DNA of 64,000 nt from Nitrospira sp. KM1 (GTDB lineage: Bacteria > Nitrospirota > Nitrospiria > Nitrospirales > Nitrospiraceae): the NCBI RefSeq assembly GCF_011405515.1, contig NZ_AP022671.1:3100001-3164000 (forward strand), given 5' to 3'. The translations under genes and the position numbers were made by a program. This document shows positions 18,658 through 26,867 of the stretch, one piece after another. The first letter of the stretch is position 1. Each line of letters opens with the position of its first letter. The notes beneath the pieces were generated by a model, which saw only the letters and a program-made list of their open reading frames with translations, had not been told where the DNA came from and did not search any database.

Positions 18658-19245
18658 TTGCGGCTGCTCGTTGGACTGGGTAATCCCGGGACTTCATACG
18701 CCCGGACCCGCCACAATGCCGGAATGTGGGTCCTTGAGCGGGCGGCTGCCCGATGGTCGGTACGTCTCTTCAGGCGGGGAGTGGCCTGCCGGGGAGCTGG
18801 GCGTATTGGCTCCGAAGCGCTTGAACTCGCCGGCACGCTTGACTATATGAACGTGACCGGCCCGCCGGTCAAAGGACTGCTCCGAGATCTCTCGCTCACT
18901 CCCGAAAGTCTTATCCTCATCCACGACGATCTTGATCTTGAACCCGGGCGACTCCGTATCAAACAAAACGGCGGTCACGGTGGACATAACGGAATCAAAT
19001 CGATCGTCCAGGCTATCGGGACCTCACAGTTCGTACGGGTCAAAATCGGGATTGGACGTCCGATTCCGAGTGTCGACTCTGCGGACTACGTATTGGCGCC
19101 GGTGACGGCAGATGACATGGCCGTCATCGATCCTGTGCTGGAGCGGGCCGTCGACGCGCTGGAATGTCTAATCTCCCGCGGCGTCGATGTCGCGATGAAT
19201 CAATTCAACATCAGGGATAATTCAGGCGACGAACAGGAAGGATAA
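18658..19245 (+). CDS. pth: Peptidyl-tRNA hydrolase
   Basis: This enzyme frees tRNA from prematurely released peptidyl-tRNA. The 195-residue protein has the signature GLGNPGTSYARTRHNAG (6-22) with the catalytic His (H19) and the second signature 'HDDLDLEPGRLRIKQNGGHGGHNG' (in part), containing the Asp that activates it. Translation must start at TTG 18658, 3 bases after rplY, because the signature begins at once. Confidence 0.95.
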   Translation: MRLLVGLGNPGTSYARTRHNAGMWVLERAAARWSVRLFRRGVACRGAGRIGSEALELAGTLDYMNVTGPPVKGLLRDLSLTPESLILIHDDLDLEPGRLRIKQNGGHGGHNGIKSIVQAIGTSQFVRVKIGIGRPIPSVDSADYVLAPVTADDMAVIDPVLERAVDALECLISRGVDVAMNQFNIRDNSGDEQEG

Positions 19246-19248
19246 GGT

Positions 19249-20340
19249 ATGGGGCTCTGTTGCGGCATGATCGGGCTGCCGAACGTTGGAAAAACCACAG
19301 TCTTCAATGCATTGACCGGTGGGGGTGCACTGGCAGCCAACTATCCGTTTGCGACTGTCGATCCAAATACGGGCATTGCGCTGGTTCCCGATCCTCGGCT
19401 TCAAAGACTCACAAGCATTTTTGCGTCGAAGAAGACGACGTACAGCACGCTTGAGGTCCGTGACATCGCCGGGTTGGTGGAAGGGGCCAGTAAGGGAGAA
19501 GGTCTTGGCAACCAGTTTCTGGGGCACATCCGTGAAGTGGACGCCCTGCTCCATGTAGTTCGATGTTTCCAGGGAACGGACGTCGTACATGTCAGCGGCA
19601 GCGTCGATCCGATCCGCGACATCGGAGTCATCGAAACAGAGTTGATGCTGGCCGATCTCGACTCTCTGGAACGCCGCAGACAGAAAACCGAAAAGAAAGT
19701 GCGGGCTGGCGACAAGAAAGCCGCATTTGAAATCGAATTCCTTTCTCGTATGATCGGCAGATTGGACAAAGGTGAATGGCTGGGCAATCTGACCTACACC
19801 TCTGAAGAGCGCACGCTCTTGGATGAATGCCAGCTATTGTCCGCCAAACCGGTTCTATTCGTCGCGAACGTTTCGGAAAGCGGGGACACAGATGACGCTC
19901 TGGTCAAGACGGTGCGCACCTTTGCTGAGAAGCGCGGCGCGCGTGTCGTGACGATTTGTGGTCAGTTGGAAGCAGAATTGTCAACGCTGCCTGAGACCGA
20001 ACGATCGGATTTCCTGGCAGGGATGGGGTTGACGGAATCAGGACTGGTCCGTCTCACGCGGGAAGCCTATGCCTTATTGAACCTCATCACGTTTTTCACA
20101 GCGGGAGAAATCGAGTCGCGTGCCTGGCCCATTGTGAAACAGACGAAGGCACCGCAGGCGGCAGGGAAGATCCACTCCGATATGGAACGGGGATTCATTC
20201 GTGCCGAGGTCTACACGTATGACGATCTCCTCGCGCATGGATCTGAAGCCAAAGTAAAGGAAAAAGGGTTGTTTCGTCTGGAAGGCAAAGAATATGTCAT
20301 TCAAGAAGCGGATATCGTCTATTTTCGATTTAACGTATGA
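19249..20340 (+). CDS. ychF: Redox-regulated ATPase YchF (Obg-like)
   Basis: This is a P-loop protein of the Obg family that prefers ATP, associated with ribosomes and stress response. The 363-residue protein has G1 GLPNVGKTT (8-16), 'DIAGLVEGASKGEGLGNQFL' for G3, and the altered G4 motif 'VANVSE' typical of YchF, with a C-terminal TGS domain ('YTYDDLLAHGSEAKVKEKG'). The ATG follows pth by 3 bases. Confidence 0.96.
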   Translation: MGLCCGMIGLPNVGKTTVFNALTGGGALAANYPFATVDPNTGIALVPDPRLQRLTSIFASKKTTYSTLEVRDIAGLVEGASKGEGLGNQFLGHIREVDALLHVVRCFQGTDVVHVSGSVDPIRDIGVIETELMLADLDSLERRRQKTEKKVRAGDKKAAFEIEFLSRMIGRLDKGEWLGNLTYTSEERTLLDECQLLSAKPVLFVANVSESGDTDDALVKTVRTFAEKRGARVVTICGQLEAELSTLPETERSDFLAGMGLTESGLVRLTREAYALLNLITFFTAGEIESRAWPIVKQTKAPQAAGKIHSDMERGFIRAEVYTYDDLLAHGSEAKVKEKGLFRLEGKEYVIQEADIVYFRFNV

Positions 20341-20373
20341 TCAAACTGCTCTTATGCCTCCCATGACAATCAA

Positions 20374-21006
20374 TTGATCCCTCTCTTCCACGGCTCGGCA
20401 TTAGCGGACAATCGATACCCTCGTAAGATTTGGATCCCCTGGGGTCTGTGCCCTCTCATTATGGCGATGTTGGGGATGTTGGCGCCGCCGTCATTCACAG
20501 AGGCGGCAGAGATGAGGCTTGAATCTTTGCTCTTGAGGGGAGGCGTCAGCGGCAGTTCGGTGATTGGGGAAGAGCAACAGACGGATTTTGGTCAGATCGA
20601 CCTTGCGCTCACCGCGAAGCTTCCGTGGCAATGGGAGGTCGGATCTGACTGGATTCTGGGAACTCGTCTCCTGACCTCTGCCGGGGCTCTCCGAGGAGCA
20701 CATGAAACCAATGGAATATTCACGCTGATGCCGTTTGATGTCAGCTTCGGTCGAAAAGATCAACGCGTATCCATTGATATCGGCGTCGGCGGGGCCCTAC
20801 TCACCGACTACAGATTTGGCAAGCAAAATTTCGGTGGACCGTTCCAATTTGTCTGGACATTCGGAGTGCGCAGCCGAATAGCCGGTCCCATCGGACTCGG
20901 CTATCATTTCCAACATTATTCCGATGCCGCGATGTACGGAAGTGATAGCCGCGGCGTTGATCTGCATCTCCTAGAACTCATCTACTGGTTCGAGCCCTAT
21001 TGGTGA
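20374..21006 (+). CDS. Acyloxyacyl hydrolase (PagL-like lipid A 3-O-deacylase)
   Basis: This is a predicted outer-membrane beta-barrel. The N-terminus has a basic stretch (RYPRK) then a hydrophobic segment and a probable signal cleavage near 'FTEAAE' (about residue 45), which supports the upstream TTG start over the ATG at 20461. The rest alternates like an eight-strand barrel. The C-terminal motif 'YHFQHYSDAAM' (H181, S183) matches the catalytic His-Ser of PagL, with Asp in place of the common Asn, and it ends in aromatic residues. The likely role is trimming of the lipid A 3-O-acyl chain. Confidence 0.78.
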   Translation: MIPLFHGSALADNRYPRKIWIPWGLCPLIMAMLGMLAPPSFTEAAEMRLESLLLRGGVSGSSVIGEEQQTDFGQIDLALTAKLPWQWEVGSDWILGTRLLTSAGALRGAHETNGIFTLMPFDVSFGRKDQRVSIDIGVGGALLTDYRFGKQNFGGPFQFVWTFGVRSRIAGPIGLGYHFQHYSDAAMYGSDSRGVDLHLLELIYWFEPYW

Positions 21007-21208
21007 AGCGGAGACCAAACGTTCGTCATCCACTCGCTTTTGGGCGCTCATTCCTGCATGAAAGCCACGATCGTTCTGCACTACATAGCCTTGGTTGTCG
21101 GTTCATCAGCAAGCGCCTATCTCTCTTCACCGCGCATAGGCCGAAGTTGTCTTTCCCAGGAAACCGCGCTATCGTTGCTAACACATCAATCTGATTTTTT
21201 GCGCGCAT

Positions 21209-21868
21209 CTAGTAGCGGACCCTGCTTCTAGGGATTTGTTGAACTGACCGTGCGATGCGTCTCAGTTCGCCGACAAAGCGTTTGTATTCCTCGCTGCGTC
21301 GGGCTGCGTCGGGCTGATGAAGGATCGCCGACGGATGGACTGTCACGAACACATTCGGACTCATGGACGTCTTCCATCGCCGATTTCTCATTTCATGCAA
21401 GCGGATAGCTTTGCCAAAGATAGCTTGTGCGGCCGTCGTCCCAAGACATACGATCGCGCGTGGCTTGATAGTCTGTACTTCAGCTTCCAGCCAAGGCCGG
21501 CAGGCGGCCAGCTCCTTGGCAGAAGGTTTCTTGTGCTTTCGGCGCTTGCTGAGGGGCTCCCACTTGAAGTGTTTGACCGCATTCGTCACATAGGTTTGTG
21601 TCCGGGCAATGCCGGCGTCTGCCAGCGCACGATCGAGAACCCTTCCTGCCGGTCCAATAAAGGGGCGGCCTGTCCGGTCTTCCTGGTCGCCCGGTTGTTC
21701 TCCCACGAAGAGTAACTCGGCGCGCGGCGGCCCATCCCCAAACACCGTTTGAGTAGCTTGCCGATAGAGATCGCATCCGGTACAGACTGCGGCGGCTCGT
21801 TTCAGTGCCGGCAGGGCCAGTCTGACGGGGATGAACGGAGCGGCGGATCGGTCATCACGGCGTTGCAT
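21209..21868 (-). CDS. Uracil-DNA glycosylase, UdgX-like (family 4 type, 4Fe-4S)
   Basis: The 219-residue protein has the UDG motif A as GEQPGDQED (56-64), the form typical of UdgX, motif B region HPSAI (178-182), four candidate cluster cysteines (C29, C32, C123, C141) and a basic insert KRRKH (108-112). In mycobacterial UdgX the insert is KRRIH and its histidine becomes covalently linked to the uracil-excised site. Here the histidine (H112) is kept but Ile is Lys. The start at 21868 overlaps the dnaE2 3' end by 67 bases, so it is translated from the same mRNA. Covalent chemistry is inferred, not shown. Confidence 0.88.
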   Translation of the reverse strand: MQRRDDRSAAPFIPVRLALPALKRAAAVCTGCDLYRQATQTVFGDGPPRAELLFVGEQPGDQEDRTGRPFIGPAGRVLDRALADAGIARTQTYVTNAVKHFKWEPLSKRRKHKKPSAKELAACRPWLEAEVQTIKPRAIVCLGTTAAQAIFGKAIRLHEMRNRRWKTSMSPNVFVTVHPSAILHQPDAARRSEEYKRFVGELRRIARSVQQIPRSRVRY

Positions 21869-24800
21869 GCATTCTCATACCACGGCTCTGGGGGTATGCG
21901 CGCCTCTGATTCTTGTTCCTTGCCTTCGAGCAATTGAAGATCATGAACCGTCAGGGTGACGGCGCCGAGCATTTCCTCGACAAGCCCGCGCACGATATAC
22001 GGCCGGTCGGGTGCCAGGAGATGATGGCAGCGCCGATACACGTTCGGAAAGAGAGTCCCGTCATACAGGGCGGTGGTATCTTCAAGCGTGATAAATTCCA
22101 TGGGCAGATCGCTTTTCGTGGTCACGGATTTTTCCGTGATCAACCAGCCGACCATTGTGATACGATGTCCGACAAAACGACCCATCCGGGAGGCCGGGAC
22201 CGGTCGCAGTCGCTCGATTTGCCGCCGATAGAGGGTCAACGGATGGCGGCTTATCAAAAAACCAAACGATTCTCTTTCATGGAGCTGCTTCTGCAAAGCC
22301 GAGTAATCCTCAGGAACCGGCAACGGTCCAGAGGATAGGCAGGCCTCCGCATACAGCCGCCACAACAACGCCGGTCGCGTAAGCTCTCCGGCAATCGCAT
22401 CACAGCAGCCGGCGCGAATCAATGCGCGTGCCTGACTTGGTTTCAAGTTGACGCGCTTCAAAAAATCTGAGAACGAACGAAAAGGACCGCCCTCCGTCCG
22501 TTTCTTGATGATCTGCTCACCAAGATCCTTGGAGATCGTCTTGACCTGCATCAAGCCCATGCGGATCCGATCCCCCTCACCGCGATACGCCCAGTCGCTG
22601 GCGTTAATATCCGGAGGGAGTATGGCGAGTCCCATCCGCCGTGCCTCGGAAAGATAGGCAAAGGTCGAATAGAACCCACCCTGGTTGCTGATGACCGCGG
22701 CCATAAACTCGGCCGGATGGTGCGCCCTAAGGTACGCAGCCTTGAACGATACCTGCGCATAGCTGGCTGAATGAGGCTTGCAAAAGCTATAGCCGGCGAA
22801 GCTCATGATCATCCGCCAAATCTGCTCGATCACGAGTGGCGAGGCACCGTTTCTGGCTGCTCCTTGGCAAAACTGTCTATAGTAATCACCCAACTGCCGC
22901 TCTTTATGCTTTTTGCTGATAATCTTGCGTAGTTGATCCGCGTCTTCCACGGAAAAATCCGCCAGGGCCATGGCGACTTTGGTGACATCTTCCTGATACA
23001 CCATGATGCCGAACGTCTCGGCCAGAATAGGCTTCAGCTTCTCGTGCAATGGCTTGAATTGTTCGCCATGTGCCCGCCGTACAAAGTCATGGACGAAAGT
23101 GATGGCGGCAGGCCGGACAAGTGAGGAGACAACAACGAGATACTCGAAGACATCCGCAGTCGCCCGGCACGCGGCGGGCATGCCGCTCCACAGTTTTTTC
23201 AGCAACAACCTCGTGGCCGGTGATTCGACATAGAAGCAGCCGATAGTATCTCCGCGCTGGATTAGTTCTTTAGTGGCCTCGTCCTGCAATGGATCCCAGT
23301 ACGCATAGTCGAGCAATCGTCCGGTATGGCTGGCGATCGCGGCCAGTGCATCGCGAATGACGGCCAGCGAGCGGTTTCCGAGTAGGTCGATCTTGACGAG
23401 TCCCGCCTCTTCTGCCTGGTCTTTTTCCCATTGAATGACGGGCCGCTGAGTCGTCGTCGATTCGATGGGCACGTACCGCCGGATGTCATCCGGCACGATT
23501 ACGACTCCTCCGCAATGCTGGGAGAGATGTCGGAAATGATTCCGTGCTCCAAGAGCCTGATAGAGAATGTCGGGCCAGGGGGCATGTAATCGAAGGGATC
23601 CGGAAAGTTCATGCACCCATTGTTCGCGCGTCTGGGCTTTCAGAAACCCCTGCTGGCGCATGATGCGAGAGGAGATCGCCGTGATCTCTTGTGCCGGCAT
23701 GCCATGGACTTTTGCGGTTTCGCGGATGGCTGCACGCAAGCCAAGGCTATTCTGGTTTGCCACCATGGCGATACGACCGGCGTATTGTTTGAATACATCG
23801 TTGATAATCTTGTCGCGCTCGTCCCACGGAAAGTCGATATCGATGTCGGGAGGATCCTTACGCCCGGAATTCAAAAACCGTTCAAAGAACAGCTTATGCG
23901 TGAGGGGGTCTACGTGGGTAATGCCCAGACAATAGGAGACAATCGAGGCGGCGACCGAACCTCGGCCGCACGTTAGGCGTGACCAGACAATGTCCTGGAC
24001 GATCAGAAAGTAATGCGCAAACCGGTTGTCTCTGATGACTGCGAGTTCCTTTTCAATCCGTTCACGGATTTCATGGGAAACGACGCCGTAGCGGGCCGCG
24101 GCGCCTTCATACGTCTGTTTGCGCAGCTTGACGCACGCTGCTTCATCCGACAGTCCTTGAAAAGCGTGAACGACCAACTTACCGAACGTCCAATCGCTGT
24201 GACAGGCGCCGGCGATCCGCACCGTGTTCTCCAGCGCTTCCGGTACGTGAGGGAATTGCGACGTCATATGTTCGGGTGATGCCAGCCATTGAGTCGGTGA
24301 GCAGCAGGCTTCAGGCGGGAGACGAGACAGGGTGGTATTCAGATCAATGGCCCGCAAGAGACGATGGGTTTCGATGTCCGATGGGTTTGCAAAATACACT
24401 CGATTGGAGGCGACGGGAGGCACTCCGGTACGTCGGCTCCATTGGACGGCCCGATGCATGGCCGGGCCCGGTGTCAACTCGACATACAGGTCTTGGCGGG
24501 CATCATGCCCCCAGGCCGTGAGCGCCTCTTCGTCATCGGTGATGAGAATCAGTCCGCTGCGATGACGGGCAACCGCAGTGACAAAATCAAAGGAGGAACC
24601 GGAGTGCCGTTCGGACAAGAGGCGGCATAAGTTAGAATAACCCTCCAGAGTTTTGATCAGTAATACGGTGCGATGTTCGCCCGCCGTCAATTCGGCGCCG
24701 AGAATAGGCCGTATCCCGTAGTGACGCGCTTCCTCGATGAATCTGATGGCGCCATACAGTCCGTTGGTATCCGTGACGGCGAGGGAGGTCATGCCGTATC

Positions 24801-24897
24801 TTTTCGCCGACTCGCAAAGCACGGCGAGTGGTGACACCCCGCGCATCGGAGAATAATCCGAATGCACGTGAAGATGAATGAACTTGGAAGGCGTCAT
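21802..24897 (-). CDS. dnaE2: Error-prone DNA polymerase III alpha subunit DnaE2 (ImuC)
   Basis: This C-family polymerase works in damage-induced translesion synthesis with ImuB. It has 1031 residues from ATG 24897, which overlaps the imuB stop (ATGA). The N-terminal PHP domain begins 'KFIHLHVHSDYSPMRG'; the catalytic Asp pair is in 'DPPDIDIDFPWDERD' near residue 350; the helix-hairpin-helix and the C-terminal OB domain ('GHRITMVGWLITEKSVTTK') follow. The order imuB-dnaE2 is that of known mutasome operons, but no imuA or lexA homologue is adjacent. Confidence 0.95.
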   Translation of the reverse strand: MTPSKFIHLHVHSDYSPMRGVSPLAVLCESAKRYGMTSLAVTDTNGLYGAIRFIEEARHYGIRPILGAELTAGEHRTVLLIKTLEGYSNLCRLLSERHSGSSFDFVTAVARHRSGLILITDDEEALTAWGHDARQDLYVELTPGPAMHRAVQWSRRTGVPPVASNRVYFANPSDIETHRLLRAIDLNTTLSRLPPEACCSPTQWLASPEHMTSQFPHVPEALENTVRIAGACHSDWTFGKLVVHAFQGLSDEAACVKLRKQTYEGAAARYGVVSHEIRERIEKELAVIRDNRFAHYFLIVQDIVWSRLTCGRGSVAASIVSYCLGITHVDPLTHKLFFERFLNSGRKDPPDIDIDFPWDERDKIINDVFKQYAGRIAMVANQNSLGLRAAIRETAKVHGMPAQEITAISSRIMRQQGFLKAQTREQWVHELSGSLRLHAPWPDILYQALGARNHFRHLSQHCGGVVIVPDDIRRYVPIESTTTQRPVIQWEKDQAEEAGLVKIDLLGNRSLAVIRDALAAIASHTGRLLDYAYWDPLQDEATKELIQRGDTIGCFYVESPATRLLLKKLWSGMPAACRATADVFEYLVVVSSLVRPAAITFVHDFVRRAHGEQFKPLHEKLKPILAETFGIMVYQEDVTKVAMALADFSVEDADQLRKIISKKHKERQLGDYYRQFCQGAARNGASPLVIEQIWRMIMSFAGYSFCKPHSASYAQVSFKAAYLRAHHPAEFMAAVISNQGGFYSTFAYLSEARRMGLAILPPDINASDWAYRGEGDRIRMGLMQVKTISKDLGEQIIKKRTEGGPFRSFSDFLKRVNLKPSQARALIRAGCCDAIAGELTRPALLWRLYAEACLSSGPLPVPEDYSALQKQLHERESFGFLISRHPLTLYRRQIERLRPVPASRMGRFVGHRITMVGWLITEKSVTTKSDLPMEFITLEDTTALYDGTLFPNVYRRCHHLLAPDRPYIVRGLVEEMLGAVTLTVHDLQLLEGKEQESEARIPPEPWYENACNAVMTDPPLRSSPSDWPCRH

Positions 24898-26078
24898 CGT
24901 GAGGTTCGCCCACGGGAGATGGCTCCTGTTCCCCATTTTTCCCGGATTTGATCCAATGCGAGGGAGAGCCGATGATGCGCCGTCGGCTCAGTGCCGGCCG
25001 TCGACACAAACAGGGATAATTGCTCATGCGGGAATTCCAGGCGATCAGCGCAAAGTACCATTCGTCTGAGCCGGACACGGCGACGGAAGCCGCGTATCAG
25101 CAAGTGTGTCAGCACCGGCTGAAGATCGGCCTCCCAGCAGGTGGCGCATGGAAGGAATTGGCGTACGATCCGTTCGTTCCCATCGCTGTGACGGATGGTC
25201 AAGCACAGCCGCCGGCAGGTTCGTCGTTGTTGCCGAAGTGCCATGCAGAGTTGTTCCGATAGCTCGTAGAGCCGCCCTAAAAGATAGTGATAATCCACTT
25301 CACCAGGCGTCAGATCGACCGAACGTTCGATGGAGGGTTGTGCGATCGGCGGTCGCACAGGAGAGGAGTCGATCCCAAGCGCCCAGTTACGAAGGGACTC
25401 GGCCGCTGAGCCAAATGCCGATTTCAGATGGTCTGGTGACACGTCGGCAATGGATCCGAACGTCCGGAGGTTTAAATCGTCCAGACGACGTTTGATGTGA
25501 GACGCCTGCACATGGTGGAGTCCTGGGAGCAACATGGTTGGTAACGGTGCAAGGAACGACCGTTCCGAGCCGGCATGAACAGAGAGTATTCGTGTCGGGC
25601 GGTCGAGAGACGTGGCGGCAAGTTGAGCGACCAACTTACTGCCGCCCAGTCCAATGACGCTGTCCAATCCCTGCATGTGCATAATCTCCCGTCCGATACG
25701 TGTCGCGGTATCCATGGGAGCGCCAAAGAGGCGGGTGGTGCCGGTCAGATCAAGAAACAATGAGCCTGGGCGGATCGATTCCCATACCGGTGCAAAATAG
25801 GCGATACGAGATTGTAATTCTCGATGCGCGGCTTCGAGCCGCCAAAGGTCAGAAAGGACAATGCGCAGGGCAGGGCATAACCGGCCGGCCACGTCAACCG
25901 ACATGCCAGGCATCACTCCTTCGTCGAACGCTTCTTGAGAAGTTTCTCGAATCAATGCTCGGGATACCCGAGACGAGACGGCAGCCACAGGCCGATGTCG
26001 CAATGAAGGTTCATGCTTCCTGGCAAGTGCGATTGCGAATGATGGAATTTGAAAACAGACGATAGAACGGTCGACCAT
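24894..26078 (-). CDS. imuB: ImuB-like Y-family DNA polymerase homologue
   Basis: The 394-residue protein has the Y-family fold ('LFLDLTGTTRLFG', 'VIGLGGSKLVAQLAATS', little-finger region from about 245). The catalytic acidic residues of DinB-type enzymes are missing: the N-terminal strand reads VCFQIPSFAIAL instead of one with the metal-binding Asp, and the SIDE motif reads PGSL. This is the ImuB pattern, an inactive scaffold. Near the C-terminus QLSLF (353-357) fits the beta-clamp-binding pentapeptide, so it can bring DnaE2 to the clamp. It is the first gene of the minus-strand cassette. Confidence 0.88.
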   Translation of the reverse strand: MVDRSIVCFQIPSFAIALARKHEPSLRHRPVAAVSSRVSRALIRETSQEAFDEGVMPGMSVDVAGRLCPALRIVLSDLWRLEAAHRELQSRIAYFAPVWESIRPGSLFLDLTGTTRLFGAPMDTATRIGREIMHMQGLDSVIGLGGSKLVAQLAATSLDRPTRILSVHAGSERSFLAPLPTMLLPGLHHVQASHIKRRLDDLNLRTFGSIADVSPDHLKSAFGSAAESLRNWALGIDSSPVRPPIAQPSIERSVDLTPGEVDYHYLLGRLYELSEQLCMALRQQRRTCRRLCLTIRHSDGNERIVRQFLPCATCWEADLQPVLTHLLIRGFRRRVRLRRMVLCADRLEFPHEQLSLFVSTAGTEPTAHHRLSLALDQIREKWGTGAISRGRTSR

Positions 26079-26138
26079 GTAGCCAATGGTTACAAATAAT
26101 ATCGTGCAGAGTCAATCCCTCAAACCGATATAAAAAAT

Positions 26139-26152
26139 TACAGGCAGCTGTA
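26139..26152 (-). promoter_or_regulatory. Candidate operator upstream of imuB
   Basis: TACAG-gcag-CTGTA is a perfect inverted repeat with 5-base arms, centred about 67 bases before the imuB start codon. Mutasome operons are usually under SOS control, so a LexA-type site is possible, but the sequence is not the Escherichia coli or Bacillus box. Confidence 0.35.
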
Positions 26153-26202
26153 GGGAGAGACCGTTCTATTCCATGGTCAAGGTTTTTAGCGGGAAGTTTT
26201 AG

Positions 26203-26325
26203 CAGGATGTTGAAAAAGTCCTCTTGCCTGAAGACCTTTTTGAACATCCTGTGAGTTCTTCCGACCCGATCAGTGATCATACGGCTCTGTGTTTTCCGGG
26301 TCCAAAACAATTTTTCAACAGCCTG
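26203..26325. repeat. Dispersed-type inverted repeat with a partial second copy
   Basis: CAGGATGTTGAAAAAGTC (26203-26220) and GACCTTTTTGAACATCCTG (26233-26251) form a long imperfect stem around a 12-base loop. A third, diverged arm TTTTTCAACAGCCTG lies at 26311-26325. The arm sequence resembles short repeats I associate with Nitrospira genomes. It is either a miniature mobile element remnant or a REP-like repeat; being palindromic, it could also end transcription from either side. Confidence 0.6.
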
Positions 26326-26407
26326 TTAGGGCTCCTTAACAGAGGAGCGTGTGCTAACGATGCACACTGAAAGAAACGAAGAGACACTAAATTGAACGAG
26401 CAAGTAA

Positions 26408-26437
26408 TTGACAGATATTTTATTGCTATGTTACGTT
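26408..26437 (+). promoter_or_regulatory. Candidate promoter for rpsF
   Basis: A perfect -35 TTGACA (26408-26413) is followed after 18 bases by a weak -10 TACGTT (26432-26437). The resulting leader would be about 75 bases. Confidence 0.35.
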
Positions 26438-26476
26438 TCCCATTTCGCACGATTCATTAGCGCGCGCTTACACCTC

Positions 26477-26497
26477 GCTCCCGACTGGTTCGGGGGC
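26477..26497 (+). promoter_or_regulatory. Hairpin in the rpsF leader
   Basis: GCTCCCGA (26477-26484) pairs with TCGGGGGC (26490-26497), one G-T pair, around loop CTGGT, 9 bases before the Shine-Dalgarno AGGAGG. rpsF leaders of many bacteria carry an S6:S18-binding RNA, so this may be an autoregulatory element; identity with that motif is not established. Confidence 0.3.
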
Positions 26498-26519
26498 CTT
26501 TGTCCAGGAGGATCTCCGC

Positions 26520-26867
26520 ATGGAACTCTACGAGTCTCTCTTTATCATTCGTCCGTCCATTACAGACGAAGAAACGAATGCCCTCATTGAAAAGATGAAA
26601 GCGGTGGCCGAAAAGACCGGCGCTCAATTCATCAAATCGGAAAATTGGGGACGTAAGAAGCTCGCATACGAAGTCCGGCGTGAACGCAAGGGCACGTATG
26701 TCTATTTTTATTTCAAGGGGCCGAATAATACCGTCGGCGAATTGGAACGGGCGTATCGTCTGGAAGACAATATCATCAAGTTTCTGACCGTCCACCTTGA
26801 AAAGGAACTGGTACCGCGGCGCGCTCCTGAGGCGCCCTCAGAGGAGTTTGCCGGTGGCCGGATTTAA
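26520..26867 (+). CDS. rpsF: 30S ribosomal protein S6
   Basis: This is a small-subunit protein that pairs with S18 on the central domain of 16S rRNA. The 115-residue sequence has the S6 signature 'YESLFIIRPSITDEE' and 'ENWGRKKLAYEVRRERKGTYV'. AGGAGG (26506-26511) lies 8 bases before the ATG. The next gene, ssb, starts inside its 3' end, giving the usual rpsF-ssb-rpsR order. Confidence 0.97.
   Translation: MELYESLFIIRPSITDEETNALIEKMKAVAEKTGAQFIKSENWGRKKLAYEVRRERKGTYVYFYFKGPNNTVGELERAYRLEDNIIKFLTVHLEKELVPRRAPEAPSEEFAGGRI

Larger units (their letters stand above)
26079..26519. other. Intergenic region between imuB and rpsF
   Basis: This 441-base divergent region has no gene I can support. It holds a short palindrome near imuB (26139-26152), an inverted repeat element (26203-26251) with a further inverted copy of one arm (26311-26325), and a candidate rpsF promoter and leader hairpin (26408-26497). 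It is AT-richer than its surroundings. Confidence 0.7.
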
